Positions 10,276-21,647 of a DNA stretch of 64,000 nucleotides are shown here, in pieces (position 1 is the first letter of the stretch; every line of letters starts with the position of its first letter). The translations under genes and the position numbers were made by a program. Location: contig NC_071672.1 in assembly GCF_028554725.1 (NCBI RefSeq), forward strand, positions 9,194,501-9,258,500, given 5' to 3'. The DNA is from Zeugodacus cucurbitae. Taxonomy: Eukaryota; Arthropoda; Insecta; Diptera; Tephritidae. A model generated the notes under the pieces. It had not been told where the DNA came from, made no database searches, and was given only the letters and a program-made list of their open reading frames with translations.

Positions 10276-12600
10276 TCTTGTCTTGACTTGTCTTGTCTTG
10301 TCTTGTCTTGTCTTGTCTTGTTTTGTCTTGTCATGTCTTGTCTTGTCTTGACTTGTCTTGTCTTGTCTTGTCTTGTCTTGTCTTGTCTTGTCTTGTCTTG
10401 TCTTGTCTTGTCTTGTCTTGTCTTGTCTTGTCTTGTCTTGTCTTGTCTTGTCTTGTCTTGTCTTGTCTTGTCTTGTCTTGTCTTGTCTTGTCTTGTCTTG
10501 TCTTGTCTTGTCTTGTCTTGTCGTATCTTGTCTTGTCTTGTCTTGTATTGTCTTGTCTTGTCTTGTCTTGTCTTGTCTTGTCTTGTCTTGTCTTGTCTTG
10601 TCCTGTCTTGTCTTGTCTTATCTTGTCTTGTCTTGTTTTGTTTTGTCTTGTCATGTCTTGTCTTGTCTTGTCTTGTCTTGTCTTGTCTTGTCTTGTCGTG
10701 TCTTGTCTTGTCTTGTCTTGTCTTGTCTTGTCTTGTCTTGTCTTGTCTTGTCTTGTCTTGTCTTGTCTTGTCTTGTCTTGTCTTGTCTTGTCTTGTCTTG
10801 TCTTGTCTTGTCTTGTCTTGTCTTGTCTTGTCTTGTCTTGTCTTGTCTTGTCTTGTCTTGTCTTGTCTTGTCTTGTCTTGTCTTGTCTTGTCTTGTCTTG
10901 TCTTGTCTTGTCTTGTCTTGTCTTGTCTTGTCTTGTCTTGTCTTGTCTTGTCTTGTCGTATCTTGTCTTGTCTTGTCTTGTATTGTCGTGTCTTGTCTTG
11001 TCTTGTCTTGTCTTGTCTTGTCTTGTCTTGTCTTGTCTTGTCATGTCTTGTCTTGTCTTGTCTTGTCTTGTCTTGTCTTGTCCTGTCTTGTCTTGTCTTG
11101 TCATGTCTTGTCTTGTCATGTCTTGTCTTGTCTTGTCTTGTCTTGTCTTGTCTTGTCTTGTCTTGTCTTGTCTTGTCTTGTCTTGTGTTGTCTTGTCTTG
11201 TCTTGTCTTGTCTTGTCGTATCTTGTCTTGTCTTGTCTTGTATTGTCGTGTCTTGTCTTGTCTTGTCTTGTCTTGTCTTGTCTTGTCTTGTCTTGTCTTG
11301 TCTTGTCTTGTCTTGTCTTGTCATGTCTTGTCTTGTCTTGTATTGTCGTGTCTTGTCTTGTCTTGTCATGTCTTGTCTTGTCTTGACTTGTCTTTTCTTG
11401 TCTTGTATTGTCTTGTCATGTCTTGTCTTGTCTTGTCTTGTCTTGTCTTGTCTTGTCTTGTCTTGTCTTGTCTTGTCTTGTCTTGTCTTGTCTTGTCATG
11501 TCTTTTCTTGTCTTGTCTGGTCTTGTATTGTCTTGTCATGTCTTGTCTTGTCTTATCTTGTCTTGTCTTGTCTTGTCTTGTCTTGTGTTGTCTTGTCTTG
11601 TCTTGTCTTGTCTTGTCTTGTCTTGTCTTGTCTTGTCTTGTCTTGTCTTGTCTTGTCATGTCTTGTCTTGTCTTGTCATGTCTTGTCTTGTCTTGTCTTG
11701 TCTTGTCTTGTCTTGTCTTGTCTTGTCTTGTCTTGTCATGTCTTTTCTTGTCTTGTCTGGTCTTGTATTGTCTTGTCATGTCTTGTCTTGTCTTGTCTGG
11801 TCTTGTCTTGTCATGTCTTGTCTTGTCTTGTCTTGTCTTGTCTTGTCTTCTCTTGTCTTGTCTTGTCTTGTCTTGTCATGTCTTGTCTTGTCTTGTCTTG
11901 TCTTGTCTTGTCTTGTCTTGTCTTGTCTTGTCTTGTCATGTCTTTTCTTGTCTTGTCTGGTCTTGTATTGTCTTGTCATGTCTTGTCTTGTCTTGTCTGG
12001 TCTTGTCTTGTCATGTCTTGTCTTGTCTTGTCTTGTCTTGTCTTGTCTTGTCTTGTCTTGTCTTGTCTTGTCATGTCTTGTCTTGTCGTATCTTGTCTTG
12101 TCTTGTCTTGTCTGGTCTTGTCTTGTCTTGTCTTGTCTTGTCATGTCTTTTATTGTCTTGTCTGGTCTTGTATTGTCTTGTCTTGTCATGTCTTGTCTTA
12201 TCTTGTCTTGTCTTGTCTTGTCTTGTCTTGTCTTGTCTTGTCTTGTCTTGTCTTGTCTTGTCTTGTCTTGTCTGGTCTTGTCTTGTCTTGTCTTGTCTTG
12301 TCATGTCTTTTATTGTCTTGTCTGGTCTTGTATTGTCTGGTCTTGTATTGTCTTGTCTTGTCATGTCTTGTCTTATCTTGTCTTGTCTTGTCTTGTCTTG
12401 TCTTGTCTTGTCTTGTCTTGTCTTGTCTTGTCTTGTCTTGTCTTGTCTTGTCTTGTCTTGTCTTGTCTTGTCTTGTCTTGTCTTGTCTTGTCTTGTCTTG
12501 TCTTGTCTTGTCTTGTCTTGTCTTGTCTTGTCATGTCTTGTCGTATCTTGTCTTGTCTTGTCTTTTCTTGTCTGGCCTTGTCTTGTCTTGTCTTATCTGC
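10276..12600 (+). repeat. Pentamer array, HOR copy 1
   Basis: Contains the longest uninterrupted canonical run I found (10,701-10,956, about 51 units). Further on come TCGTA...TATTGTCGTG words, three TCATGTCTTTTCTTG words at 11,496, 11,736 and 11,936, and two TTTTATTG words at about 12,146 and 12,306. The same order of landmarks recurs at 14,726-16,810, about 4.2-4.45 kb on. Confidence 0.92.
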
Positions 12601-12633
12601 TTAATTAATTTAAAAACAAATCAAACACAATTG
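12601..12633 (+). repeat. B1 spacer
   Basis: Consensus B with the full B1 lead-in. Counterparts lie at 16,811 (4,210 bp on) and 20,916 (a further 4,105 bp). Confidence 0.95.
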
Positions 12634-13303
12634 TCTTGTCTTGTCTTGTCTTGTCTTGTCTTGTCTTGTCTTGTCTTGTCTTGTCTTGTCATGTCTTGTC
12701 TTGTCTTGTCGTGTCTTGTCTTGTCTTGTCTTGTCTTGTCTTTTCTTGTCTTGTCTTGTCTTGTCTTGTCATGTCTTGTCTTGTCGTATCTTGTCTTGTC
12801 TTGTCTTGTCTTGCCTGGTCTTGTCTTGTCTTGTCTTGTCATGTCTTGTCTTGTTTTGTCTTGTCTTGTCTTGTCTTGTCTTGTCTTGTCTTGTCTAGCC
12901 TTGTCTTGTCTTGTCATGTCTTGTCTTGTCATGTCTTGTCTTGTCTTGTCTTGTCTTGTCTTGTTTTGTCGTGTCTTGTCTTGTCTTGTCTTGTCTTGTG
13001 ATGTCTTGTCTTGTCTTGTCTTGTCTTGTCATGTCTTGTCTTGTCGTATCTTGTCTTGTCTTGTCTTGTCTTGTCTGGTCTTGTCTTGTCTTGTCTTGTC
13101 TTGTCTTGTCTTGTCTTGTCATGTCTTGTCTTGTCGTATCTTGTCTTGTCTTGTCTTGTCTTGTCTGGTCTTGTCTTGTCTTGTCATGTCTTGTCTTGCC
13201 ATGTCTTGTCTTGTCTTGTCTTGTCTTGTCTTGTCTTGTCTTGTTTTGTCTTGTCATGTATTGTCTTGTCTTGACTTGTCTTGTCTTGTCTTGTCTTATC
13301 TTC
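12634..13303 (+). repeat. Pentamer array between B1 and B2
   Basis: 670 bp with TTTTC, GCCTGG, TTTTG, TCTAGCC (12,894), TGATG (13,000) and two TCATG/TCGTA/TCTGG words. The block recurs at 16,844-17,528 and, shortened, at 20,949-21,533. Confidence 0.92.
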
Positions 13304-13417
13304 TTAATTAATTTAAAAACAAATCAAACACAATTGTCCTGTCTTGTCTTGTCATGTCTTGTCTTGCCTTGTCTTGTCTTCTCTTCTTAATTAGTTTAGA
13401 AACAAATAAAATAAATG
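13304..13417 (+). repeat. B2-A spacer module
   Basis: B2 (13304-13336) and A (13387-13417), 83 bp apart. After A comes CTTGGCTTG at about 13,438. This GGCTTG unit also follows the A spacers at 17,612 and 21,617, marking them as copies of one higher-order unit. No B3 follows closely. Confidence 0.95.
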
Positions 13418-14692
13418 TCTTGTCTTGTCTTGTCTTGTCTTGGCTTGTCTTGTTTTGTCTTGTCATGTCTTGTCTTGTCTTGTCTTGTCTTGTCTGGTCT
13501 TGTTTTGTCTTGTCATGTCTTGTCTTGTCTCGACTTGTCTTGTCTTGTCTTGTCTTGTCTTGTCTTGTCTTATCTTGTCTTGTCTTGTCTTGTCTTGTCT
13601 TGTCTTGTCATGTCTTGCCTTGTCTTGTCGTATCTTGTCTTGTCTTGTCTTGTCTTGTCTGGTCTTGTCTTGTCTTGTCTTGTCTTGTCATGTCTTGTCT
13701 TGTTTTGTCTTGTCTTGTCTTGTCTTGTCTTGTCTTGTCTAGCCTTGTCTTGTCTTGTCTTGTCTTGTCTTGTCTTGTCTTGTCTTGTCTTGTCTTGTCT
13801 TGTCTTGTCTTGTCTTGTCTTGTCTTGTCTTGTATTGTCTTGTCATGTCTTGTCTTGTCTTGTCTTGTCTTGTCTTGTCTTGTCTTGTCTTGTCTTGTCT
13901 TGTCATGTCTTTTCTTGTCTTGTCTGGTCTTGTATTGTCTTGTCATGTCTTGTCTTGTCTTGTCTTGTCTTGTCTTGTCATGTCTTGTCTTGTCTTGTCT
14001 TGTCTTGTCTTGTCTTGTCTTGTCTTGTCTTGTCTTGTCTTGTCTTGTCTTGTCTTGTCTTGTCTTGTCTTGTCTTGTCTTGTCTTGTCTTGTCTTGTCT
14101 TGTCTTGTCTTGTCATGTCTTTTCTTGTCTTGTCTGGTCTTGTATTGTCTTGTCATGTCTTGTCTTGTCTTGTCTGGTCTTGTCTTGTCATGTCTTGTCT
14201 TGTCTTGTCTTGTCTTGTCTTGTCTTCTCTTGTCTTGTCTTGTCTTGTCTTGTCATGTCTTGTCTTGTCTTGTCTTGTCTTGTCTTGTCTTGTCTTGTCT
14301 TGTCTTGTCCTGTCTTGTCTTGTCTTGTCATGTCTTGTCTTGTCATGTCTTGTCTTGTCTTGTCTTGTCTTGTCTTGTATTGTCGTGTCTTGTCTTGTCT
14401 TGTCTTGTCTTGTCATGTCTTGTCTTGTCTTGACTTGTCTTTTCTTGTCTTGTATTGTCTTGTCATGTCTTGTCTTGTCTTGTCTTGTCTTGTCTTGTCT
14501 TGTCTTGTCTTGTCTTGTCTTGTCTTGTCTTGTCTTGTCATGTCTTTTCTTGTCTTGTCTGGTCTTGTATTGTCTTGTCATGTCTTGTCTTGTCTTGTCT
14601 TGTCTTGTTTTGTCTTGTCATGCCTTGTCTTGTCTTGTCTTGTCTTGTCTTGTCTTGTCTTGTCTTGTCTTGTCTTGTCTTGTCTTCTTTTC
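13418..14692 (+). repeat. Pentamer array
   Basis: TGGCTTG, TCTGG-TTTTG-TCATG, TCTCGACTTG (about 13,528), TCTAGCC (13,737), then TTTTC words at 13,904, 14,114 and 14,539. The first 500 bp match the arrays after 17,642 and 21,647. Confidence 0.92.
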
Positions 14693-14725
14693 TTAATTAA
14701 TTTAAAAACAAATCAAACACAATTG
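14693..14725 (+). repeat. B3 spacer, isolated
   Basis: Consensus B with lead-in TCTTCTTTTC and follow-on TCTTGACTTG. Unlike the other nine B3 copies it is not preceded within about 650 bp by a spacer, which suggests its B2-A partner was lost or displaced by unequal exchange. Confidence 0.94.
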
Positions 14726-16810
14726 TCTTGTCTTGACTTGTCTTGTCTTGTCTTGTCTTGTCTTGTCTTGTCATGTCTTGTCTTGTCTTGACTTGTCTTG
14801 TCTTGTCTTGTCTTGTCTTGTCTTGTCTTGTCTTGTCTTGTCTTGTCTTGTCTTGTCTTGTCTTGTCTTGTCTTGTCTTGTCTTGTCTTGTCTTGTCTTG
14901 TCTTGTCTTGTCTTGTCTTGTCTTGTCTTGTCTTGTCTTGTCTTGTCTTGTCTTGTCTTGTCTTGTCTTGTCTTGTCGTATCTTGTCTTGTCTTGTCTTG
15001 TATTGTCTTGTCTTGTCTTGTCTTGTCTTGTCTTGTCTTGTCTTGTCTTGTCTTGTCTTGTCTTGTCCTGTCTTGTCTTGTCTTATCTTGTCTTGTCTTG
15101 TTTTGTTTTGTCTTGTCATGTCTTGTCTTGTCTTGTCTTGTCTTGTCTTGTCTTGTCTTGTCGTGTCTTGTCTTGTCTTGTCTTGTCTTGTCTTGTCTTG
15201 TCTTGTCTTGTCTTGTCTTGTCTTGTCTTGTCTTGTCTTGTCTTGTCTTGTCTTGTCTTGTCTTGTCTTGTCTTGTCTTGTCTTGTCTTGTCTTGTCTTG
15301 ACTTGTCTTGTCTTGTCTTGTCTTGTCTTGTCTTGTCTTGTCTTGTCTTGTCTTGTCTTGTCTTGTCTTGTCTTGTCTTGTCTTGTCTTGTCTTGTCTTG
15401 TCTTGTCTTGTCTTGTCTTGTCTTGTCGTATCTTGTCTTGTCTTGTCTTGTATTGTCGTGTCTTGTCTTGTCTTGTCTTGTCTTGTCTTGTCTTGTCTTG
15501 TCTTGTCTTGTCATGTCTTGTCTTGTCTTGTCTTGTCTTGTCTTGTCTTGTCCTGTCTTGTCTTGTCTTGTCATGTCTTGTCTTGTCATGTCTTGTCTTG
15601 TCTTGTCTTGTCTTGTCTTGTCTTGTCTTGTCTTGTCTTGTCTTGTCTTGTCTTGTGTTGTCTTGTCTTGTCTTGTCTTGTCTTGTCGTATCTTGTCTTG
15701 TCTTGTCTTGTATTGTCGTGTCTTGTCTTGTCTTGTCTTGTCTTGTCTTGTCTTGTCTTGTCTTGTCTTGTCTTGTCTTGTCATGTCTTGTCTTGTCTTG
15801 TATTGTCGTGTCTTGTCTTGTCTTGTCATGTCTTGTCTTGTCTTGACTTGTCTTTTCTTGTCTTGTATTGTCTTGTCATGTCTTGTCTTGTCTTGTCTTG
15901 TCTTGTCTTGTCTTGTCTTGTCTTGTCTTGTCTTGTCTTGTCTTGTCTTGTCTTGTCTTGTCTTGTCTTGTCTTGTCATGTCTTTTCTTGTCTTGTCTGG
16001 TCTTGTATTGTCTTGTCATGTCTTGTCTTGTCTTATCTTGTCTTGTCTTGTCTTGTCTTGTCTTGTGTTGTCTTGTCTTGTCTTGTCTTGTCTTGTCTTG
16101 TCTTGTCTTGTCTTGTCTTGTCTTGTCTTGTCTTGTCTTGTCATGTCTTGTCTTGTCTTGTCATGTCTTGTCTTGTCTTGTCTTGTCTTGTCTTGTCTTG
16201 TCTTGTCTTGTCTTGTCTTGTCATGTCTTTTCTTGTCTTGTCTGGTCTTGTATTGTCTTGTCATGTCTTGTCTTGTCTTGTCTGGTCTTGTCTTGTCATG
16301 TCTTGTCTTGTCTTGTCTTGTCTTGTCTTGTCTTCTCTTGTCTTGTCTTGTCTTGTCTTGTCATGTCTTGTCTTGTCTTGTCTTGTCTTGTCTTGTCTTG
16401 TCTTGTCTTGTCTTGTCTTGTCATGTCTTTTCTTGCCTTGTCTGGTCTTGTATTGTCTTGTCATGTCTTGTCTTGTCTTGTCTGGTCTTGTCTTGTCATG
16501 TCTTGTCTTGTCTTGTCTTGTCTTGTCTTGTCTTGTCTTGTCTTATCTTGTCTTGTCTTGTCTTGTCTTGTCTTGTCTTGTCTTGTCTTGTCTTGTCTTG
16601 TCTTGTCTTGTCTTGTCTTGTCTTGTCTTGTCTTGTCTTGTCTTGTCTTGTCTTGTCTTGTCTTGTCTTGTCTTGTCTTGTCTTGTCTTGTCTTGTCTTG
16701 TCTTGTCTTGTCTTGTCTTGTCTTGTCTTGTCTTGTCTTGTCATGTCTTGTCGTATCTTGTCTTGTCTTGTCTTTTCTTGTCTGGCCTTGTCTTGTCTTG
16801 TCTTATCTGC
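14726..16810 (+). repeat. Pentamer array, HOR copy 2
   Basis: Repeats the landmark order of 10,276-12,600: TCGTA...TATTG, TCCTG, TTTTGTTTTG, TCGTG, then three TTTTC words at 15,976, 16,221 and 16,421 (intervals 245 and 200 bp against 240 and 200 in copy 1). It is about 240 bp shorter, and the two TTTTATTG words of copy 1 are absent. A lone ACTTG at 15,301 splits the long canonical run. Confidence 0.92.
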
Positions 16811-16843
16811 TTAATTAATTTAAAAACAAATCAAACACAATTG
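16811..16843 (+). repeat. B1 spacer
   Basis: Consensus B with full B1 lead-in; counterpart of 12,601. Confidence 0.95.
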
Positions 16844-17528
16844 TCTTGTCTTGTCTTGTCTTGTCTTGTCTTGTCTTGTCTTGTCTTGTCTTGTCTTGTC
16901 TTGTCTTGTCATGTCTTGTCTTGTCTTGTCGTGTCTTGTCTTGTCTTGTCTTGTCTTGTCTTTTCTTGTCTTGTCTTGTCTTGTCTTGTCATGTCTTGTC
17001 TTGTCGTATCTTGTCTTGTCTTGTCTTGTCTTGCCTGGTCTTGTCTTGTCTTGTCTTGTCATGTCTTGTCTTGTTTTGTCTTGTCTTGTCTTGTCTTGTC
17101 TTGTCTTGTCTTGTCTAGCCTTGTCTTGTCTTGTCATGTCTTGTCTTGTCATGTCTTGTCTTGTCTTGTCTTGTCTTGTCTTGTTTTGTCGTGTCTTGTC
17201 TTGTCTTGTCTTGTCTTGTGATGTCTTGTCTTGTCTTGTCTTGTCTTGTCTTGTCATGTCTTGTCTTGTCGTATCTTGTCTTGTCTTGTCTTGTCTTGTC
17301 TGGTCTTGTCTTGTCTTGTCTTGTCTTGTCTTGTCTTGTCTTGTCATGTCTTGTCTTGTCGTATCTTGTCTTGTCTTGTCTTGTCTTGTCTGGTCTTGTC
17401 TTGTCTTGTCATGTCTTGTCTTGTCATGTCTTGTCTTGTCTTGTCTTGTCTTGTCTTGTCTTGTCTTGTTTTGTCTTGTCATGTATTGTCTTGTCTTGAC
17501 TTGTCTTGTCTTGTCTTGTCTTATCTTC
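16844..17528 (+). repeat. Pentamer array between B1 and B2
   Basis: Counterpart of 12,634-13,303 with the same order TTTTC, GCCTGG, TTTTG, TCTAGCC, TGATG, double TCATG/TCGTA/TCTGG, TTTTG, TATTG. About 15 bp longer (whole units). Confidence 0.92.
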
Positions 17529-17642
17529 TTAATTAATTTAAAAACAAATCAAACACAATTGTCCTGTCTTGTCTTGTCATGTCTTGTCTTGCCTTGTCTT
17601 GTCTTCTCTTCTTAATTAGTTTAGAAACAAATAAAATAAATG
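17529..17642 (+). repeat. B2-A spacer module
   Basis: B2 (17529-17561) and A (17612-17642), offset 83 bp. Lies 4,225 bp after the module at 13,304. Confidence 0.95.
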
Positions 17643-20232
17643 TCTTGTCTTGTCTTGTCTTGTCTTGGCTTGTCTTGTTTTGTCTTGTCATGTCTTGTCT
17701 TGTCTTGTCTTGTCTTGTCTGGTCTTGTTTTGTCTTGTCATGTCTTGTCTTGTCTCGACTTGTCTTGTCTTGTCTTGTCTTGTCTTGTCTTGTCTTATCT
17801 TGTCTTGTCTTGTCTTGTCTTGTCTTGTCTTGTCATGTCTTGCCTTGTCTTGTCGTATCTTGTCTTGTCTTGTCTTGTCTTGTCTGGTCTTGTCTTGTCT
17901 TGTCTTGTCTTGTCATGTCTTGTCTTGTTTTGTCTTGTCTTGTCTTGTCTTGTCTTGTCTTGTCTAGCCTTGTCTTGTCTTGTCTTGTCTTGTCTTGTCT
18001 TGTCTTGTCTTGTCTTGTCTTGTCTTGTCTTGTCTTGACTTGTCTTGTCTTGTCTTGTATTGTCTTGTCATGTCTTGTCTTGTCTTGTCTTGTCTTGTCT
18101 TGTCTTGTCTTGTCTTGTCTTGTCTTGTCATGTCTTTTCTTGTCTTGTCTGGTCTTGTATTGTCTTGTCATGTCTTGTCTTGTCTTATCTTGTCTTGTCT
18201 TGTCTTGTCTTGTCTTGTCTTGTCTTGTCTTGTCTTGTCTTGTCTTGTCTTGTCTTGTCTTGTCTTGTCTTGTCTTGTCTTGTCTTGTCTTGTCTTGTCT
18301 TGTCTTGTCTTGTCTTGTCTTGTCTTGTCTTGTCTTGTCATGTCTTGTCTTGTCGTATCTTGTCTTGTCTTGTCTTGTCTTGTCTGGTCTTGTCTTGTCT
18401 TGTCTTGTCTTGTCATGTCTTGTCTTGTTTTGTCTTGTCTTGTCTTGTCTTGTCTTGTCTTGTCTAGCCTTGTCTTGTCTTGTCTTGTCTTGTCTTGTCA
18501 TGTTTTGTCTTGTCGTATCTTGTCTTGTCTTGTCTTGTCTTGTGATGTCTTGTCTTGTCGTATCTTGTCTTGTCTTGTCTTGTCTTGTCTGGTCTTGTCT
18601 TGTCTTGTCATGTCTTCTCTTGTCTTGTCTTGTCTTGTCTGGTCTTGTTTTGTCTTGTCATGTCTTGTCTTGTCTCGACTTGTCTTGTCTTATCTTGTCT
18701 TGTCTTGTCTTGTCTTGTCTTGTCTTGTCTTGTCTTGTCTTGTCTTGTCTTGTCTTGTCCTGTCTTGTCTTGTCTTGTCTTGTCTTGTCTTGTCTTGTCT
18801 TGTCATGTCTTGTCTTGTCGTATCTTGTCTTGTCTTGTCTTGTCTGGTCTTGTCTTGTCATGTCTTGTCTTGTCATGTCATGTCTTGTCATGTCTTGTCA
18901 TGTCTTGTCTTGTCTTATCTTGTCTTGTCCTGTCTTGTCTTGTCTTGTCATGTCTTGTCTTGTCTTGTCTTGTCTTGTCATGTCTTGTCTTGTCTTGTCT
19001 TGTCTTGTCTTGTCTTGTCTTGTCTTGTCATGTCTTGTCTTGTCTTGTCTTGTCTTGTCTTGTCTTGTCTTGTCTTGTCTTGTCTTGTCTTGTCTTGTCT
19101 TGTCGTATCTTGTCTTGTCTTGTCTTGTATTGTCGTGTCTTGTCTTGTCGTATCTTGTCTTGTCTTGTCTTGTCTGGTCTTGTCTTGTCATGTCTTGTCT
19201 TGTCATGTCATGTCTTGTCATGTCTTGTCATGTCTTGTCTTGTCTTGTCTTGTCTTGTCATGTCTTGTCTTGTCTTGTCTTGTCTTGTCGTATCTTGTCT
19301 TGTCTTGTCTTGTATTGTCGTGTCTTGTCTTGTCTTGTCTTGTCTTGTCTTGTCTTGTCTTGTCTTGTCTTGTCTTGTCTTGTCTTGTCTTGTCTTGTCA
19401 TGTCTTGTCTTGTCTTGTCTTGTCTTGTCTTGTCTTGTCTTGTCTTGTCTTGTCTTGTCTTGTCGTATCTTGTCTTGTCTTGTCTTGTATTGTCGTGTCT
19501 TGTCTTGTCTTGTCTTGTCTTGTCTTGTCTTGTCTTGTCTTGTCTTGTCATGTCTTGTCTTGTCTTGTATTGTCGTGTCTTGTCTTGTCTTGTCATGTCT
19601 TGTCTTGTCTTGTCTTGTCTTGTCTTGTCTTGTCTTGTCTTGTCTTGTCTTGTCTTGTCTTGTCTTGTCTTGTCTTGTCTTGTCTTGTCTTGTCTTGTCA
19701 TGTCTTTTCTTGTCTTGTCTGGTCTTGTATTGTCTTGTCATGTCTTGTCTTGTCTTATCTTGTCTTGTCTTGTCTTGTCTTGTCTTGTCTTGTCTTGTCT
19801 TGTCTTGTCTTGTCTTGTCTTGTCTTGTCTTGTCTTGTCTTGTCTTGTCTTGTCTTGTCTTGTCTTGTCTTGTCTTGTCTTGTCTTGTCTTGTCTTGTCT
19901 TGTCTTGTCATGTGTTGTCTTGTCGTATCTTGTCTTGTCTTGTCTTGTCTGGTCTTGTCTTGTCATGTCTTGTCTTGTCATGTCTTTTATTGTCTTGTCT
20001 GGTCTTGTATTGTCTTGTCTTGTCATGTCTTGTCTTATCTTGTCTTGTCTTGTCTTGTCTTGTCTTGTCTTGTCTTGTCTTGTCTTGTCTTGTCTTGTCT
20101 TGTCTTGTCTTGTCTTGTCTTGTCTTGTCTTGTCTTGTCTTGTCTTGTCTTGTCTTGTCTTGTCATGTCTTGTCGTATCTTGTCTTGTCTTGTCTTTTCT
20201 TGTCTGGCCTTGTCTTGTCTTGTCTTATCTGC
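17643..20232 (+). repeat. Pentamer array, 2.6 kb
   Basis: Matches 21,648 onward for about 1.4 kb (offset 4,005-4,020 bp): GGCTTG, TCTCGACTTG, TCTAGCC (17,964 and 18,464), TTTTC, TGATG (18,543), TCATGTCATG cluster (about 18,874). The right part resembles 6.0-7.7 kb. Confidence 0.92.
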
Positions 20233-20265
20233 TTAATTAATTTAAAAACAAATCAAACACAATTG
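20233..20265 (+). repeat. B1 spacer
   Basis: Consensus B with full B1 lead-in. Its upstream 1.7 kb resembles that of the B1 at 7,710 (12,523 bp away). Confidence 0.95.
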
Positions 20266-20915
20266 TCTTGTCTTGTCTTGTCTTGTCTTGTCTTGTCTTG
20301 TCTTGTCTTGTCTTGTCTTGTCTTGTCTTGTCTTGTCTTGTCTTGTCTTGTCTTGTCTTGTCATGTCTTGTCTTGTCTTGTCGTGTCTTGTCTTGTCTTG
20401 TCTTGTCTTGTCTTGTCTTGTCTTGTCTTGTCTTGTCATGTCTTGTCTTGTCGTATCTTGTCTTGTCTTGTCTTGTATTGTCGTGTCTTGTCTTGTCTTG
20501 TCATGTCTTGTCTTGTCTTGACTTGTCTTTTCTTGTCTTGTATTGTCTTGTCATGTCTTGTCTTGTCTTGTCTTGTCTTGTCTTGTCTTGTCTTGTCTTG
20601 TCTTGTCTTGTCTTGTCTTGTCTTGTCTTGTCTTGTCTTGTCTTGTCTTGTCTTGTCTTGTCTTGTCTTGTCATGTCTTTTCTTGTCTTGTCTGGTCTTG
20701 TATTGTCTTGTCATGTCTTGTCTTGTCTTATCTTGTCTTGTCGTGTCTTGTCTTGTCTTGTCTTGTCTTGTCTTGTCTTGTCTTGTCTTGTCTTGTCTTG
20801 TCTTGTCTTGTCTTGTCTTGTCTTGTCTTGTCTTGTCTTGTCTTGTCATGTCTTGTCGTATCTTGTCTTGTCTTGTCTTTTCTTGTCTGGCCTTGTCTTG
20901 TCTTGTCTTATCTGC
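20266..20915 (+). repeat. Pentamer array between two B1 spacers
   Basis: 650 bp with one TCATG/TCGTA word, TATTGTCGTG and one TTTTC word (about 20,672). Looks like a shortened version of the 2-2.3-kb arrays that precede B1 at 12,601 and 16,811. Confidence 0.9.
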
Positions 20916-20948
20916 TTAATTAATTTAAAAACAAATCAAACACAATTG
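20916..20948 (+). repeat. B1 spacer
   Basis: Consensus B with full B1 lead-in; counterpart of 12,601 and 16,811. Confidence 0.95.
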
Positions 20949-21533
20949 TCTTGTCTTGTCTTGTCATGTCTTGTCTTGTCTTGTCGTGTCTTGTCTTGTC
21001 TTGTCTTGTCTTGTCTTGTCTTGTCTTGTCTTGTCATGTCTTGTCTTGTCGTATCTTGTCTTGTCTTGTCTTGTCTTGCCTGGTCTTGTCTTGTCTTGTC
21101 TTGTCATGTCTTGTCTTGTTTTGTCTTGTCTTGTCTTGTCTTGTCTTGTCTTGTCTAGCCTTGTCTTGTCTTGTCATGTCTTGTCTTGTCATGTCTTGTC
21201 TTGTCTTGTCTTGTCTTGTCTTGTCTTGTCTTGTCTTGTCTTGTCTTGTCTTGTCTTGTCTTGTCATGTCTTGTCTTGTCGTATCTTGTCTTGTCTTGTC
21301 TTGTCTTGTCTGGTCTTGTCTTGTCTTGTCTTGTCTTGTCTTGTCTTGTCTTGTCATGTCTTGTCTTGTCGTATCTTGTCTTGTCTTGTCTTGTCTTGTC
21401 TGGTCTTGTCTTGTCTTGTCATGTCTTGTCTTGTCATGTCTTGTCTTGTCTTGTCTTGTCTTGTCTTGTCTTGTTTTGTCTTGTCATGTATTGTCTTGTC
21501 TTGACTTGTCTTGTCTTGTCTTGTCTTATCTTC
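20949..21533 (+). repeat. Pentamer array between B1 and B2
   Basis: Third copy of the 12,634-13,303 block, about 100 bp shorter. TCTAGCC at about 21,153, then two TCATG/TCGTA/TCTGG words, TTTTG and TATTG. Confidence 0.92.
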
Positions 21534-21647
21534 TTAATTAATTTAAAAACAAATCAAACACAATTGTCCTGTCTTGTCTTGTCATGTCTTGTCTTGCCTT
21601 GTCTTGTCTTCTCTTCTTAATTAGTTTAGAAACAAATAAAATAAATG
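21534..21647 (+). repeat. B2-A spacer module
   Basis: B2 (21534-21566) and A (21617-21647), offset 83 bp, 4,005 bp after the module at 17,529. GGCTTG follows at about 21,671. Confidence 0.95.
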
